From assembly GCF_000774145.1 (NCBI RefSeq), contig NZ_KN322984.1:45380-109379 (forward strand): 64,000 bases of DNA. Reading direction: 5' to 3'. Both the position numbers and the translations under genes were made by a program. Numbering within the stretch: position 1 is the first letter of the stretch; every line of letters begins with the position of its first letter. Below are positions 7,645 to 16,608 of the stretch, piece after piece. This DNA comes from Pseudomonas mediterranea CFBP 5447 (GTDB lineage Bacteria > Pseudomonadota > Gammaproteobacteria > Pseudomonadales > Pseudomonadaceae). The notes beneath the pieces are model-generated. The model saw only the letters and a list, made by a program, of their open reading frames with translations. It searched no databases and was not told the origin of the DNA.

Positions 7645-8988
7645 TTAGGCCTGGGCTGCCAGCACACGCCGCTCCCAGGGCGTGATTTCATCAAAGTAGC
7701 TGGTCAGTTCCAGGGTTTTCGTCGCGATGTAGCCTTCGATGAACTCTGTACCGAACAGTTCCTTCGCCAGAAGGCTACGTTTCAGACGCTCCAGGGCAGC
7801 GTGCAGGGTACATGGTAACGACAGATTATCCGGCACCTGGAATTCGCCCTGTATCGCAGCGCTCGGCTCCAGGCCATTTTCAATGCCATGAAGGCCAGCC
7901 GCCAGGCTGGCGGCAATCGCCAGGTAGGGATTGGCATCCGCCCCGGGCAAGCGATTCTCGACCCGCCGGGCCACTGGCGAACTGGCCGGAATCCGTAACC
8001 CGGCCGAGCGATTGTCGTGGGACCAGCAGGCATTGTTCGGCGAGGCGAACGGATGACACAGGCGCTGGTAGGAATTGACGTTCGGCGCGAACAGCGCCGT
8101 GAAGTCCGCCATGCCCGCCTGCTGCCCACCGATGAAGTGCCGGAACGCTGCCGTCGGCTCGCCGGCCTCGTCGCTGAACACATTACGACCGCTGTCCAGC
8201 TCGACGACACTCTGGTGAATGTGCATCGAGCTGCCCGGCGTATGGGCCAGCGGCTTGGCCATGCATACCACGGTCAGGCCGTGCTTGAGAGCGACTTCCT
8301 TGAGCAGGTGCTTGAACAGGAAGGTCTGGTCGGCCAGCAGCAGCGCATCGCCATGCAGCAGATTGATCTCGAACTGGCTCACGCCCATTTCATGCATGAA
8401 GGTATCGCGCGGCAGCCCCAGGGTCGCCATGCATTCGTAGACATCGTTGAAGAATGGGCGCAGGCCATTGTTGGAACTGACACTGAACGCCGAGTGGCCG
8501 TCTTCACGACGCCCATCCAGGCCCATCGGCGGCTGGAATGGCTGGGTCGGATCCGGGTTGGGGGCAAAAACGAAGAATTCCAGCTCGGTTGCCACCACCG
8601 GCGCCAGGCCCCGAGCAGCGTACCGGGCGATCACAGCCTTGAGCTGGCCACGCGTCGAGAGCCGGGAGCTTTCACCCGTCAGTTCGTCGGCATCGCAGAT
8701 GGCCAGGGCGCGGGGGTGCGAGCTCCAGGGCAGGCGGTGGATCTGCTTCGGGTCGACCACCAACGCCAGGTCGCCATCGTCACTGCCATAGAAACGCGAT
8801 GGCGGATAACCGCCCATGATGCATTGCAGCAGCACGCCCCGGGCCATCTGCAACCGCCGCCCCTCCAGGAAACCCGCGGCGGTCATCACCTTGCCCCGCG
8901 GTACGCCATTGAGGTCCGGCGTGACACATTCAATCTCATCAATGCCCGTCAGTCGCTGTGCGATTGAACATTGGCCATCGGTCGTCAT
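7645..8988 (-). CDS. Glutamine synthetase family protein, probable gamma-glutamylpolyamine synthetase
   Basis: Likely ligates glutamate to putrescine or another polyamine using ATP, the first step of the gamma-glutamylation route (PuuA/Pau/SpuI type). The 447-aa protein has the GS N-terminal fold, the catalytic ATELEFFVF and GSSMHIHQS (metal/glutamate sites) and NRSAGLRIP motifs, and the C-terminus YFDEITPWERRVL common in polyamine-type members. It lacks the Tyr-adenylylation loop of GlnA. No other polyamine gene is near, so the substrate is inferred from family only. Confidence 0.82.
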   Translation of the reverse strand: MTTDGQCSIAQRLTGIDEIECVTPDLNGVPRGKVMTAAGFLEGRRLQMARGVLLQCIMGGYPPSRFYGSDDGDLALVVDPKQIHRLPWSSHPRALAICDADELTGESSRLSTRGQLKAVIARYAARGLAPVVATELEFFVFAPNPDPTQPFQPPMGLDGRREDGHSAFSVSSNNGLRPFFNDVYECMATLGLPRDTFMHEMGVSQFEINLLHGDALLLADQTFLFKHLLKEVALKHGLTVVCMAKPLAHTPGSSMHIHQSVVELDSGRNVFSDEAGEPTAAFRHFIGGQQAGMADFTALFAPNVNSYQRLCHPFASPNNACWSHDNRSAGLRIPASSPVARRVENRLPGADANPYLAIAASLAAGLHGIENGLEPSAAIQGEFQVPDNLSLPCTLHAALERLKRSLLAKELFGTEFIEGYIATKTLELTSYFDEITPWERRVLAAQA

Positions 8989-9101
8989 GACGCATTCCTT
9001 GTTATGTGCGAGCCGCGAACGGCAACCCGTACAAAATAGGCTTCAGCTGTTCGGAATATCAAGCACTCGGGGACAATAAACATCGAGCCTGGGCACACCC
9101 C

Positions 9102-9190
9102 TGTGGGAGCGAGCCTGCTCGCGATGGCGGCGGGTCAGCTCATACCGGATTGACTGATACGCCGCTATCGCGAGCAGGCTCGCTCCCACA
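9102..9190. repeat. REP doublet
   Basis: Inverted pair of the TGTGGGAGCGAGCCTGCTCGCGAT palindrome family, arms at about 9102-9125 and 9167-9190. It lies between the start of the GS-like gene and the stop of the histidine kinase gene. Confidence 0.9.
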
Positions 9191-9228
9191 AGGATCAAGG
9201 CTGCCAGGGCCACCTGCGTGGAACAGGC

Positions 9229-9921
9229 TCAGGGCAGATAAATCCTGAACACGCCGCCCCCCAGCACACCGCCGTTGGCAATTTCGGTCCGCCCGCACAC
9301 GCCGCCGCGCTGGTGCAGCCCGGCGATCCGCGCGGCGAAGTACAGGCCCAGCCCGGTGCTGCCGCTGCTGTGGTTGATACCCTGAACATAGTCGGCCTGA
9401 CGCTCGATCATTTCGGGTGGGTAGCCTGGGCCGTCATCGTTGATGGTGAGCACCAACTGCCCGGCTTCATCGCTCGCACTGATCAACAGCGTCTGGCGGG
9501 CGTGGCGAATGGCGTTGTTGATGCAGTTGTCGAGCACCGAAGCGATCAGCTCACGGTCGAAAAAGCCCAGTGGGCTCAACGGGTCGACTTCATACGTGAC
9601 CATGATCCCACGACTGCGGAACACCTCCTGGTGGCCGGCCAACTGCGCCTCGATGAAATCGTCCAGCTCGTGGTAGGCCGGGTGCAGCGGCAACTGGTTG
9701 ACGCCGAGCTTGTACAGCCCCAGCAGTTGCACCATCAAGCCGTTGAGGTGGGCGAATTCGAACTCCATCACGCCCTGCTCGGAGGTCTGCTGCGCCTCTT
9801 CAGGCAAGCGCTCGAGCCACTGCGCATGAGCCTGCATGAGCAAGGTCAGGGAGTTCTTCATGTCGTGCACGGTCGACGCGATCACCGTGGAAAAATCGAG
9901 TGCCTGTTCGCTGTCATTCAT
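9229..9921 (-). CDS. Sensorless histidine kinase
   Basis: The 230-aa protein is only a kinase core: an H box with phospho-acceptor His19 (STVHDMKNSL), then an HATPase domain with the N box (DNCINNAIRHA), G1 (NDDGPGYP) and G2 (STGLGLYFA). It has no membrane segment or PAS/GAF sensor. The ATG at 9919-9921 lies inside the last codons of the upstream response-regulator gene (8-bp overlap), so the two are coupled. It most likely phosphorylates that regulator; a role in taking signals from a partner protein is possible. Confidence 0.85.
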   Translation of the reverse strand: MNDSEQALDFSTVIASTVHDMKNSLTLLMQAHAQWLERLPEEAQQTSEQGVMEFEFAHLNGLMVQLLGLYKLGVNQLPLHPAYHELDDFIEAQLAGHQEVFRSRGIMVTYEVDPLSPLGFFDRELIASVLDNCINNAIRHARQTLLISASDEAGQLVLTINDDGPGYPPEMIERQADYVQGINHSSGSTGLGLYFAARIAGLHQRGGVCGRTEIANGGVLGGGVFRIYLP

Positions 9922-11521
9922 CGCCAAATGCCTTGCTTCGCAGTTTCTGATAGCGCGCAAAACGCGCATCGGTGTCGGGCATCATGCCCACCAGTTTCAG
10001 GCAGGCGCGACATTCCTCCAGCAGCTCCGACTCCACACTGGTATCGGTGCCATGCAGCAGGGATTGCGCCATGTTCAGGGCAATACTGATGTTCTTCGGT
10101 TGCATCTTCAGCGCCCGGCGGAACAACTCCCGTGCCTCGGGCAATGCGCCGGTCTTGTAGACCCGCACGCCTTCGCGGTTCAGCTCGGCGGCGGCATTGC
10201 CTTGATTTAGGATGTTCGGGTCGTCGGTGAGCTTGGCAATGCCTTGCATTACCGCCGGGTCATCCCCGTAGATTTCCGCGCAGTTCTTGAGCATCGACTC
10301 GCCGGCGCTGGTCTGGCCGAGCATTTGCAATTGCTTGGCCACCAACAGCGCGGCCTCGGCACTCATGAATTGCTCCATGCCATCGAGGCGCTGCAAGGCC
10401 TGCTCGGTGAGTTTTTCCGCGGTCTCGGCATCGTTCAACAACAGGCTCGTGGCTTTCATCAGTCGCGCCCGGACCTGCAGTCCCGGGTCGTTGAGGTTTT
10501 CCTTCGCCACCGCACTGAGGGTCGTGTTGATCTCCAGCCGGGTCCGGGTGTCGAGGCCCTTTTCGCTGCCCTTGCTGATCAGTGCATGGGCCAGGCCGAG
10601 GTTGCTTTCCGGATCTTTGAAACGCGACTGCGCACCCTGCCCGACCGCCTGGCGGTAGGCCCTGGAGGCAGTGTCGTAGTCTTCGTTGGTCATCGCCAAC
10701 TTGCCCAGCAACGATTGCCGGCGCACCGCCAGCGGCGACAGGCGAACCGCTTCCTCCAGCACTTCCTGCGCCTGTTTCGTGTCGCCTTCGGCCACCAGGA
10801 CATCGGCCATGCCGTCATACAAGGCAGGCATCATCGGAAAGGCCTTGAGGGCCTTTTCATAGACAGCCTTGGCCTGCGCCACCTGACCGCGCTTGAACAT
10901 CAATTTGCCCAGGCCCGCATAGGCCCAAGGCAACGGACGATCGGCCAGGATGGTGTTGTACAGGCGCTCCAGGGCTTCGTTCTGGTTCAGGTCCCGCAGC
11001 GCATCGGCCCGATAACGCAGGCACAACGGCCCGTAGCGCGGATCCTGCTTGCACAGGGCGATGCAGGCATTGAGCACTTCCAGCGGCTTGCCACGATCCA
11101 GCGCCTGGAGAATCGGCTTGAGCAGGGTCTTGCGCTGTTCCAGCCGCTCCAACCGCTGGGCCAGGCCGGAGCGGTTGAAAGGCTTGGTCAGGTACGCATC
11201 GGGCTCATGCTCCAGGGCACTGAGGACCATGGCCTGGCTGGTCTCGGCAGTCACCATGAGGAACACGCTTTCATGGCTGATGAGCTTCTCGATCATCAGG
11301 TCTTCCAGCACCTGCTGACCGTTCTTGCGGCCGTCGCCCAAGTGATAGTCCTGCAGGATGAAGTCATAGCGCTTCTGCGAACACATGCGCAGCGCCACTT
11401 CGCCGGTATCGGCGGTGTCCACGTCCTTGACGCCCAACTCACGCAACATGGAGCGGATCGAGCTGCGGAAATCCGAGAAATCATCGACGATCAGAAAACT
11501 TTTTTGGTGGTACGCCAGCAT
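9914..11521 (-). CDS. Response regulator with long TPR output domain
   Basis: The 535-aa protein has a receiver domain in residues 1-125 (acidic pair D14-D15, phospho-acceptor D58 in FILQDYHLGDGR, T91, K113 in LTKPF) followed by about 400 residues of tetratricopeptide repeats, e.g. AYAGLGKLMFKRGQVAQAKAVYEKAL. There is no DNA-binding, GGDEF, EAL or HD-GYP domain, so output must be protein contact. An in-frame ATG 90 bp upstream would add an unrelated hydrophobic stretch and is not used. Partner: the overlapping histidine kinase. Confidence 0.87.
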   Translation of the reverse strand: MLAYHQKSFLIVDDFSDFRSSIRSMLRELGVKDVDTADTGEVALRMCSQKRYDFILQDYHLGDGRKNGQQVLEDLMIEKLISHESVFLMVTAETSQAMVLSALEHEPDAYLTKPFNRSGLAQRLERLEQRKTLLKPILQALDRGKPLEVLNACIALCKQDPRYGPLCLRYRADALRDLNQNEALERLYNTILADRPLPWAYAGLGKLMFKRGQVAQAKAVYEKALKAFPMMPALYDGMADVLVAEGDTKQAQEVLEEAVRLSPLAVRRQSLLGKLAMTNEDYDTASRAYRQAVGQGAQSRFKDPESNLGLAHALISKGSEKGLDTRTRLEINTTLSAVAKENLNDPGLQVRARLMKATSLLLNDAETAEKLTEQALQRLDGMEQFMSAEAALLVAKQLQMLGQTSAGESMLKNCAEIYGDDPAVMQGIAKLTDDPNILNQGNAAAELNREGVRVYKTGALPEARELFRRALKMQPKNISIALNMAQSLLHGTDTSVESELLEECRACLKLVGMMPDTDARFARYQKLRSKAFGDE

Positions 11522-11812
11522 CGAGGATGTCCAGGCAAGTAAAAAGGTGCACCCAATGGCAAACAGCGAACATGCGGTCCTGCAACCCTTGGGCGCGCAG
11601 ATGATAGCCACAAGCCATTATCGAGCAAGAGATTTCCGAACCTCTTGTCCTGGCTGTGCCGTGGCGCACATTGCGAACCGTTCCGGCACACACGGGTGCG
11701 GGAGAAAACCGGGCTCATCAGGCTATCGGCTGACATTGGCTTTCCGTTAAGCGGATCGCACGCAAGAGATCAGAAGGTTGTTGCCCAGACGCAGGTGTCC
11801 GGGACAGGCAGC

Positions 11813-12739
11813 TCATCTGAAGATGTCAGGAGCCGAGGTCGATTCAGCGCTCTGCACCAGATCGATCAACCAGGTTCGGAATGCCACGACTTTTTTCGAA
11901 TTGGCAATTTCCAGGGGCGTCACCAGATAGAAGCCCAGATCGGACTTCAACTTGAGGTTGAACGGCGCTACCAGTCTTCCAGCTTTCAGATCGTCATCGA
12001 CGTAGGTAGAGCGACCGATACACACCCCTAGTCCGTCGATGGCAGCCTGCACCGCCATCATTGCCAGATCGAACGTCAACCGCGTGCCTTCGGCGAGCTT
12101 CTTCGGTTGCCCGGCCGCGCTCAGCCACATGTTCCAGTCGTTACTGGTCATGCCACTGACCTGCAACAACGTGTGATTGACCAGATCGACCGGGCTTTTC
12201 AAGGCTTTGGATCCCGTCAGCAGCTTGGGACTGCATACAGGAAATATCTCATCGGACATGAGCCAGTCCGCCCGCAAGCCCTTCCAGTCGCCAAAACCGT
12301 AGCGGATCGCGGCGTCGATGCCACCCTTGCGGAAGTCGACCAGCTCGGTTGATGCAGTGACCCGCACGTCAATATTGGGAAATGCGTCCTGGAAGGACGC
12401 CAGGCGTGGCAGCAGCCACTTGGATGCCAGGGAAACCAGCGTGCTGATGGTCAATGCGCTGTTGTTGGTCGACTCGAGCAACATTTCCGTGGAATAGCGC
12501 AACTCATGAAATGCCGAGCGAATACCTGGCAAATAAGCATGGCCTTCCGTAGTCAATGCCAGACCGTCCTTGAGCCGCAGGAACAGACGAACGCCCAGCT
12601 CATCTTCAAGTCGGCGGATCTGATGGCTGATGGCCGTCTGCGTGACATTGAGCTCTTCGGCGGCCTTGGTAAAACTCATATGGCGGGCAGCAGATTCAAA
12701 CGCTTTCAATCCATTGAGAGAGGGAATTCTGGCGACCAT
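11813..12739 (-). CDS. LysR-family regulator, GcvA-like
   Basis: The 308-aa protein has an N-terminal winged helix-turn-helix (LNGLKAFESAARHMSFTKAA, then VTQTAISHQIRRLEDELG) and a C-terminal substrate-binding fold. The overall pattern (TEGHAYLPGIRSAF, TVLVSLASKWLLPRL-like) matches the GcvA/AmpR subgroup. It is divergent from the PLP-enzyme operon with a 140-bp shared control region, so it is probably that operon's regulator. The 291 bp on its other side, back to the response regulator start, holds no feature I can support. Confidence 0.9.
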   Translation of the reverse strand: MVARIPSLNGLKAFESAARHMSFTKAAEELNVTQTAISHQIRRLEDELGVRLFLRLKDGLALTTEGHAYLPGIRSAFHELRYSTEMLLESTNNSALTISTLVSLASKWLLPRLASFQDAFPNIDVRVTASTELVDFRKGGIDAAIRYGFGDWKGLRADWLMSDEIFPVCSPKLLTGSKALKSPVDLVNHTLLQVSGMTSNDWNMWLSAAGQPKKLAEGTRLTFDLAMMAVQAAIDGLGVCIGRSTYVDDDLKAGRLVAPFNLKLKSDLGFYLVTPLEIANSKKVVAFRTWLIDLVQSAESTSAPDIFR

Positions 12740-12749
12740 AAGGCTGCGT

Positions 12750-12765
12750 AATGCTCATGAGATTT
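12750..12765. promoter_or_regulatory. Candidate LysR operator
   Basis: The near-palindrome AATGCTCATGAGATTT (core CTCATGAG perfect) sits 10 bp from the LysR start in the divergent region. Its place and dyad symmetry fit an autoregulatory LysR site; no binding evidence is available. Confidence 0.3.
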
Positions 12766-12879
12766 TGTCATAAGGTAGCATCGAAGAAGTCCTTTGCAAA
12801 ATGTTTCAGTGGTCGCAGATCCTAGCGCCGTTCTCAAGCCACACCGGTTTGAAAACAACCACTCAAAGGATGAGATCGC

Positions 12880-14175
12880 ATGAAAAGTACCGTTGAACTC
12901 AACAACAGCCCGGACGGAAAAGCCCCACAACTCAAAGCTCGCAATGCATCGAGAATGGCCGAAATCAGCCGTCCGCATTTCGACGCAGCATATGAAAAGG
13001 GTTTGATGGGGGTTTCCTGCCGAGTGCTCGACAACCGCCGCGTAGAAATTGCCACCACCGGCAAGGAAGTTATCGACTACACCCGCTGCGGTTACCTCAA
13101 CCTGGACGCCCATCCCAAAGTGCTCGCCGCCGCCAAGGCCTCGATGGATGAAATCCAGTCAACGCACTTCTCGGTAGCCCGTACACGTCTTTCCGCCGAG
13201 CCGCTGGTGCGACTGGAACAGACCCTGGCCAAGCTGTTCGATGTAAACGGCGTGGTGGTATTCCCGACTGTGGCCGCCGCCAACATGGGCGCCCTGCCAC
13301 TGTTGGCAGCGGGCCTGTTCACCAATGGCGAGAAACCGCTGATCGCTTTCGACCGTTTCGCCCATGTGACCCTGCAATACCACATCCCGGTTCTGCGCGA
13401 AGAAACCGATGTGATCGTCATCGAGCACAATGACCTCGAACACTTGGAGCGCCTGTGCCAGGGCGGCCGCAAGGTTGCCTACGTAGGCGACGGCGCCTAT
13501 TCGATGGGGGGCGCGGCACCGGTTCGCGAGCTGCGTGCCCTGCAGGACAAGTACGGTCTGTTCGTGTATCTGGACGACGCCCATGGCATTTCAGTGGTCG
13601 GCCAGCACGGTGAAGGCTTCGTCCGTTCGCAACTGGACGGTCTGGACGAAAACACCATCGTCGCCGCGTCCCTGGGTAAAGGCTATGGCGCTGCGGGCGG
13701 TCTGTTGATGCTTGGCACCCGGCACATCGAAAACGCTATCCGTCGCTATGCACCTACCTACGGCTTCTCCTGCGCGCCAAACATGGCCGCCGTAGGCGCT
13801 GCGCTGGCATCGGCACAAATCCATGCCTCGCCGGAACTGCACAAACTGCAACGCTCACTGCGCAACAACATGAAGCTGTTTGACAACCTGATTCCGACCG
13901 AAACCAGCGGCAGCGAATTGCCGATCCGAATCGTACGCATCGGTAATGAAGAAGAAGCCATCGCCAAGGGTGAGTACCTGTTGCAACAAGGTCACTACAC
14001 CTCTGTCGTGTTCTTCCCGACCGTACCGCGGGGCCAGGCAGCATTGCGCATGTCGATCACCTCGGCGCATAACCCGGCCGACATCCTCGATCTGAGCCTG
14101 ATGCTCAAAAGCAGCGATTCGAATCGGGATATCGCTCCTGCCGCGGATCAACTCCAGCCTGCTCTGGCCGTTTGA
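12880..14175 (+). CDS. PLP-dependent alpha-oxoamine synthase family enzyme
   Basis: Fold-type I PLP enzyme related to BioF, KBL, serine palmitoyltransferase and CqsA/LqsA, which join an amino acid to an acyl-CoA with loss of CO2. The 431-aa protein has a His for PLP stacking (DRFAHV, H162), the DDAHG motif (D232/D233, H235) and the PLP lysine K267 in ASLGKGYGAAGG. That lysine motif differs from the usual SKAFG. The N-terminus carries about 45 extra residues before the catalytic core. It is the first gene of a six-gene operon; substrate unknown. A typical biotin role is unlikely given the context. Confidence 0.8.
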   Translation: MKSTVELNNSPDGKAPQLKARNASRMAEISRPHFDAAYEKGLMGVSCRVLDNRRVEIATTGKEVIDYTRCGYLNLDAHPKVLAAAKASMDEIQSTHFSVARTRLSAEPLVRLEQTLAKLFDVNGVVVFPTVAAANMGALPLLAAGLFTNGEKPLIAFDRFAHVTLQYHIPVLREETDVIVIEHNDLEHLERLCQGGRKVAYVGDGAYSMGGAAPVRELRALQDKYGLFVYLDDAHGISVVGQHGEGFVRSQLDGLDENTIVAASLGKGYGAAGGLLMLGTRHIENAIRRYAPTYGFSCAPNMAAVGAALASAQIHASPELHKLQRSLRNNMKLFDNLIPTETSGSELPIRIVRIGNEEEAIAKGEYLLQQGHYTSVVFFPTVPRGQAALRMSITSAHNPADILDLSLMLKSSDSNRDIAPAADQLQPALAV

Positions 14176-14201
14176 CTCACGTCGTACAGGAGACGCTCAA
14201 C

Positions 14202-15074
14202 ATGAAGCGAACGGATCTGGCGCAGACCTTCGTCACGGCGGTGACGGAGTTCGATATCAACACGGCTTCCCTGGAGGAGATTCGTACCATTCAGGAACTG
14301 GTATACGAACGCAAAGTGGTGGCGCTGAAAAACCAGACACTGACCCGCGAGGGCTATCAACAGTTCGCAGCGTGCTTCGGGGAACTCGAACAGTTCAAGC
14401 TCAAGAATTACCACGACCCGGCGTATCCGAACATTCTGGTGATCAACAACCGCAATGGCGGTGGCGCGGTGGGTGCGCGCAAGCTCGGTAACATGTGGCA
14501 CAGCGACTCCAGCTACCTGGCCGAGCCACTGCCGCTGACCATGTTGCATGCGCAACAGATTCCCGAGGCAGGTGGCGATACGTTGTTCGTGGACATGCAG
14601 TCGGTCTACGACGATCTGCCAAAGGATCTGTACGAGCGAGTCAAAAATCGTCAGGCGGTCCATGACGTGCGCTGGACCTACAAAGTCAAGGAAGACGATC
14701 TAGGGGAATCGATCCAGGAAATCTTCACTCGCCTGGAGCAGACATTCCCGGCCAGCACTCACCCAACGGTTGCCATACATCCGCGCACACAAGGTGAAAG
14801 CCTGTACGTCAACCCGGGCTACACCACACGCATCAGCGGTTATTCGCAAGAGCAAAGCCGGGCGTTGCTGGATGAACTGTTTGCGTTCGCCCTGACGCCG
14901 GAACGGATTTTCAACTACCAATGGGAACCCAACGACCTGTTGATCTGGGATAACCGCTCGGTGCTGCACTGCGCTACCGAGCTGCCGCGGGATGCCCAAC
15001 GGGTCATGTTCCGCATCGGAGTCAATGACGGCGAGTTCTTTGCCCGGGACGCGTTTCAGGAGAATGTCGCATGA
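14202..15074 (+). CDS. TauD/TfdA-family Fe(II)/2-oxoglutarate dioxygenase
   Basis: Likely hydroxylates or oxidatively cleaves a small acid using iron, oxygen and 2-oxoglutarate. The 290-aa protein has the facial triad HxD (H100 and D102 in MWHSDSS) and the distal His H256 in NRSVLHCA, with R267 or R271 for 2-oxoglutarate. The ATG at 14202 has AGGAG 9 nt upstream; a TTG 30 bp earlier lacks one. It follows the PLP gene by 26 bp and overlaps the next gene by 4 bp, so it acts in the same pathway. Confidence 0.88.
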   Translation: MKRTDLAQTFVTAVTEFDINTASLEEIRTIQELVYERKVVALKNQTLTREGYQQFAACFGELEQFKLKNYHDPAYPNILVINNRNGGGAVGARKLGNMWHSDSSYLAEPLPLTMLHAQQIPEAGGDTLFVDMQSVYDDLPKDLYERVKNRQAVHDVRWTYKVKEDDLGESIQEIFTRLEQTFPASTHPTVAIHPRTQGESLYVNPGYTTRISGYSQEQSRALLDELFAFALTPERIFNYQWEPNDLLIWDNRSVLHCATELPRDAQRVMFRIGVNDGEFFARDAFQENVA

Positions 15075-16105
15075 GCAAGAAGCGCGTACTGATCGCCCAT
15101 ATCCTGGGTGCCGAAGGCAAACAAATGCTGCGCGAGCGTGGCGACATCGAAGTGGTGGAGTTCCCTAACACAATAGAACAGGATCAGTTCCGGGCCCTGC
15201 TCGAAAGTTTCGATGCAGTGCACGCTGTGATTCTCGGCCTGACCCGGTTCGGTCCCGACGAGTTGCAACGCGCCCCGGGATTGCAGGTGGTGTCGCGCAT
15301 CGGCGTCGGATTCGACGCAGTCGATATCCCGGCGATGACCGAGGCCGCGATTCCGGTGATGGTCTGCGCCAACGCCAACCACCGAGCAGTGGCGGAACAT
15401 ACGCTGGGCTTCATGCTGTCCCTGGCGAAACGCACCGAGGCGCTAACACGGCTGGTACGCAACGGCGATTGGCATCAGCGCTACGACTACCTGCCTGGCG
15501 AACTGGAAGGCCGCGAAGCGTTGCTCGTTGGTTGCGGTCGGATCGGCGCCCGTGTTGCCACGCTTCTCATGGCGCTGGGGATGCGAGTCAAGGTGTACGA
15601 CCCGTACCTCGATCCACGGCAGTTGCCTCACGGAGTGGAACCGGTTGCCGTGCTGGAAAACGGCCTGGCGAGTGCCGATTACGTCAGTCTGCACTGCCCG
15701 AAGACCGTCGAGACAATCGGCTTGCTATCCGCCGAACGCATAGCCCTGATGAAACCCCAGGCGTACGTGATCAATACCGCGCGGGGCGGCATCGTCGACG
15801 AGCAGGCGCTCTATCAGGCACTGGTCGAAAAACGCATCGCCGGCGCCGCGCTGGACGTGTTCCTGCCAGAACCGCCGCCACACGGCAGTGGCCTGCCCAG
15901 CCTCGACAACGTGATCTGTTCGCCGCACCTGGCCGGGGTCTCCCGCGAGGCAGTCAGCCGCATGGCAAAACTGGCCGCCGGGAACGTACTCGATATTTTC
16001 GACGCTGAGCCAAACCACGAAAACGCGGTGAACCCACAGGTGTTCGACCGAGCGTTCCACATGGCCGAAGCCGTCTGCGCCGACGCCATCCCTTACCCAA
16101 TCTGA
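15071..16105 (+). CDS. D-2-hydroxyacid dehydrogenase (NAD-dependent, SerA-like)
   Basis: Interconverts a 2-hydroxy acid and a 2-oxo acid. The 344-aa protein has the Rossmann motif VGCGRIG (about 153-159), the catalytic residues R238 (NTARGG), E267 (LPEPPP) and H286 (SPHLAGV). It has no C-terminal ACT domain as found in SerA, so it is not the serine-pathway enzyme. The ATG overlaps the stop of the dioxygenase gene (ATGA). The exact acid is unknown. Confidence 0.88.
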   Translation: MSKKRVLIAHILGAEGKQMLRERGDIEVVEFPNTIEQDQFRALLESFDAVHAVILGLTRFGPDELQRAPGLQVVSRIGVGFDAVDIPAMTEAAIPVMVCANANHRAVAEHTLGFMLSLAKRTEALTRLVRNGDWHQRYDYLPGELEGREALLVGCGRIGARVATLLMALGMRVKVYDPYLDPRQLPHGVEPVAVLENGLASADYVSLHCPKTVETIGLLSAERIALMKPQAYVINTARGGIVDEQALYQALVEKRIAGAALDVFLPEPPPHGSGLPSLDNVICSPHLAGVSREAVSRMAKLAAGNVLDIFDAEPNHENAVNPQVFDRAFHMAEAVCADAIPYPI

Positions 16106-16108
16106 CTT

Positions 16109-16543
16109 GTGAGCAATGGAATGTACTTACGCTATCAGCTGTTCGACGACCAACGCGACGCGATGATTCTCATCGCACGGATCATGATTCTGATCCTGTA
16201 TGGCTACTTCGGCTTCACCTACGTCACCGACCACGGCAGCTTCGTGACCTACCTGAAATCGGTGGATGCGCCGATTCCCGAGTTCACCGCGATCGTTGCC
16301 ACCATTGTTGAGTTCTTCGGCGGACTGGCCTTGCTGTTCGGCTTCTGGACCCGTCCCATTGCCGCGATCTTCGTGCTGTACACCATCGGCACCGGAATCA
16401 TCGGCCATGCGTTCTGGAACACCACCAATCCGGTCGATCATCACACGCTGTTCGTGCACTTTTTCAAGAACGTGAGCATTGCCGGCGGTTTCCTTTTCCT
16501 CTGCCTGTTGGGGCCTGGAAAGTACTCGATCGACAAACGTTGA
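16109..16543 (+). CDS. DoxX-family membrane protein
   Basis: Small integral membrane protein with four hydrophobic segments (ILIARIMILILYGYFGF, FTAIVATIVEFFGGLALLFGF, AAIFVLYTIGTGIIGHAF, VSIAGGFLFLCLLG). DoxX-like proteins often sit beside oxidoreductases and may carry electrons or quinones. The GTG at 16109 keeps a 3-bp gap to the upstream stop; an ATG at 16121 is equally possible since neither has a strong ribosome site. Role in the operon is unknown. Confidence 0.78.
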   Translation: MSNGMYLRYQLFDDQRDAMILIARIMILILYGYFGFTYVTDHGSFVTYLKSVDAPIPEFTAIVATIVEFFGGLALLFGFWTRPIAAIFVLYTIGTGIIGHAFWNTTNPVDHHTLFVHFFKNVSIAGGFLFLCLLGPGKYSIDKR

Positions 16544-16608
16544 TCTTCTGGCGGCGGACGCAGAAATGCGTCCGCCGTTTTTCTATTCAGTCCCTGCGGA
16601 TACCCAAG

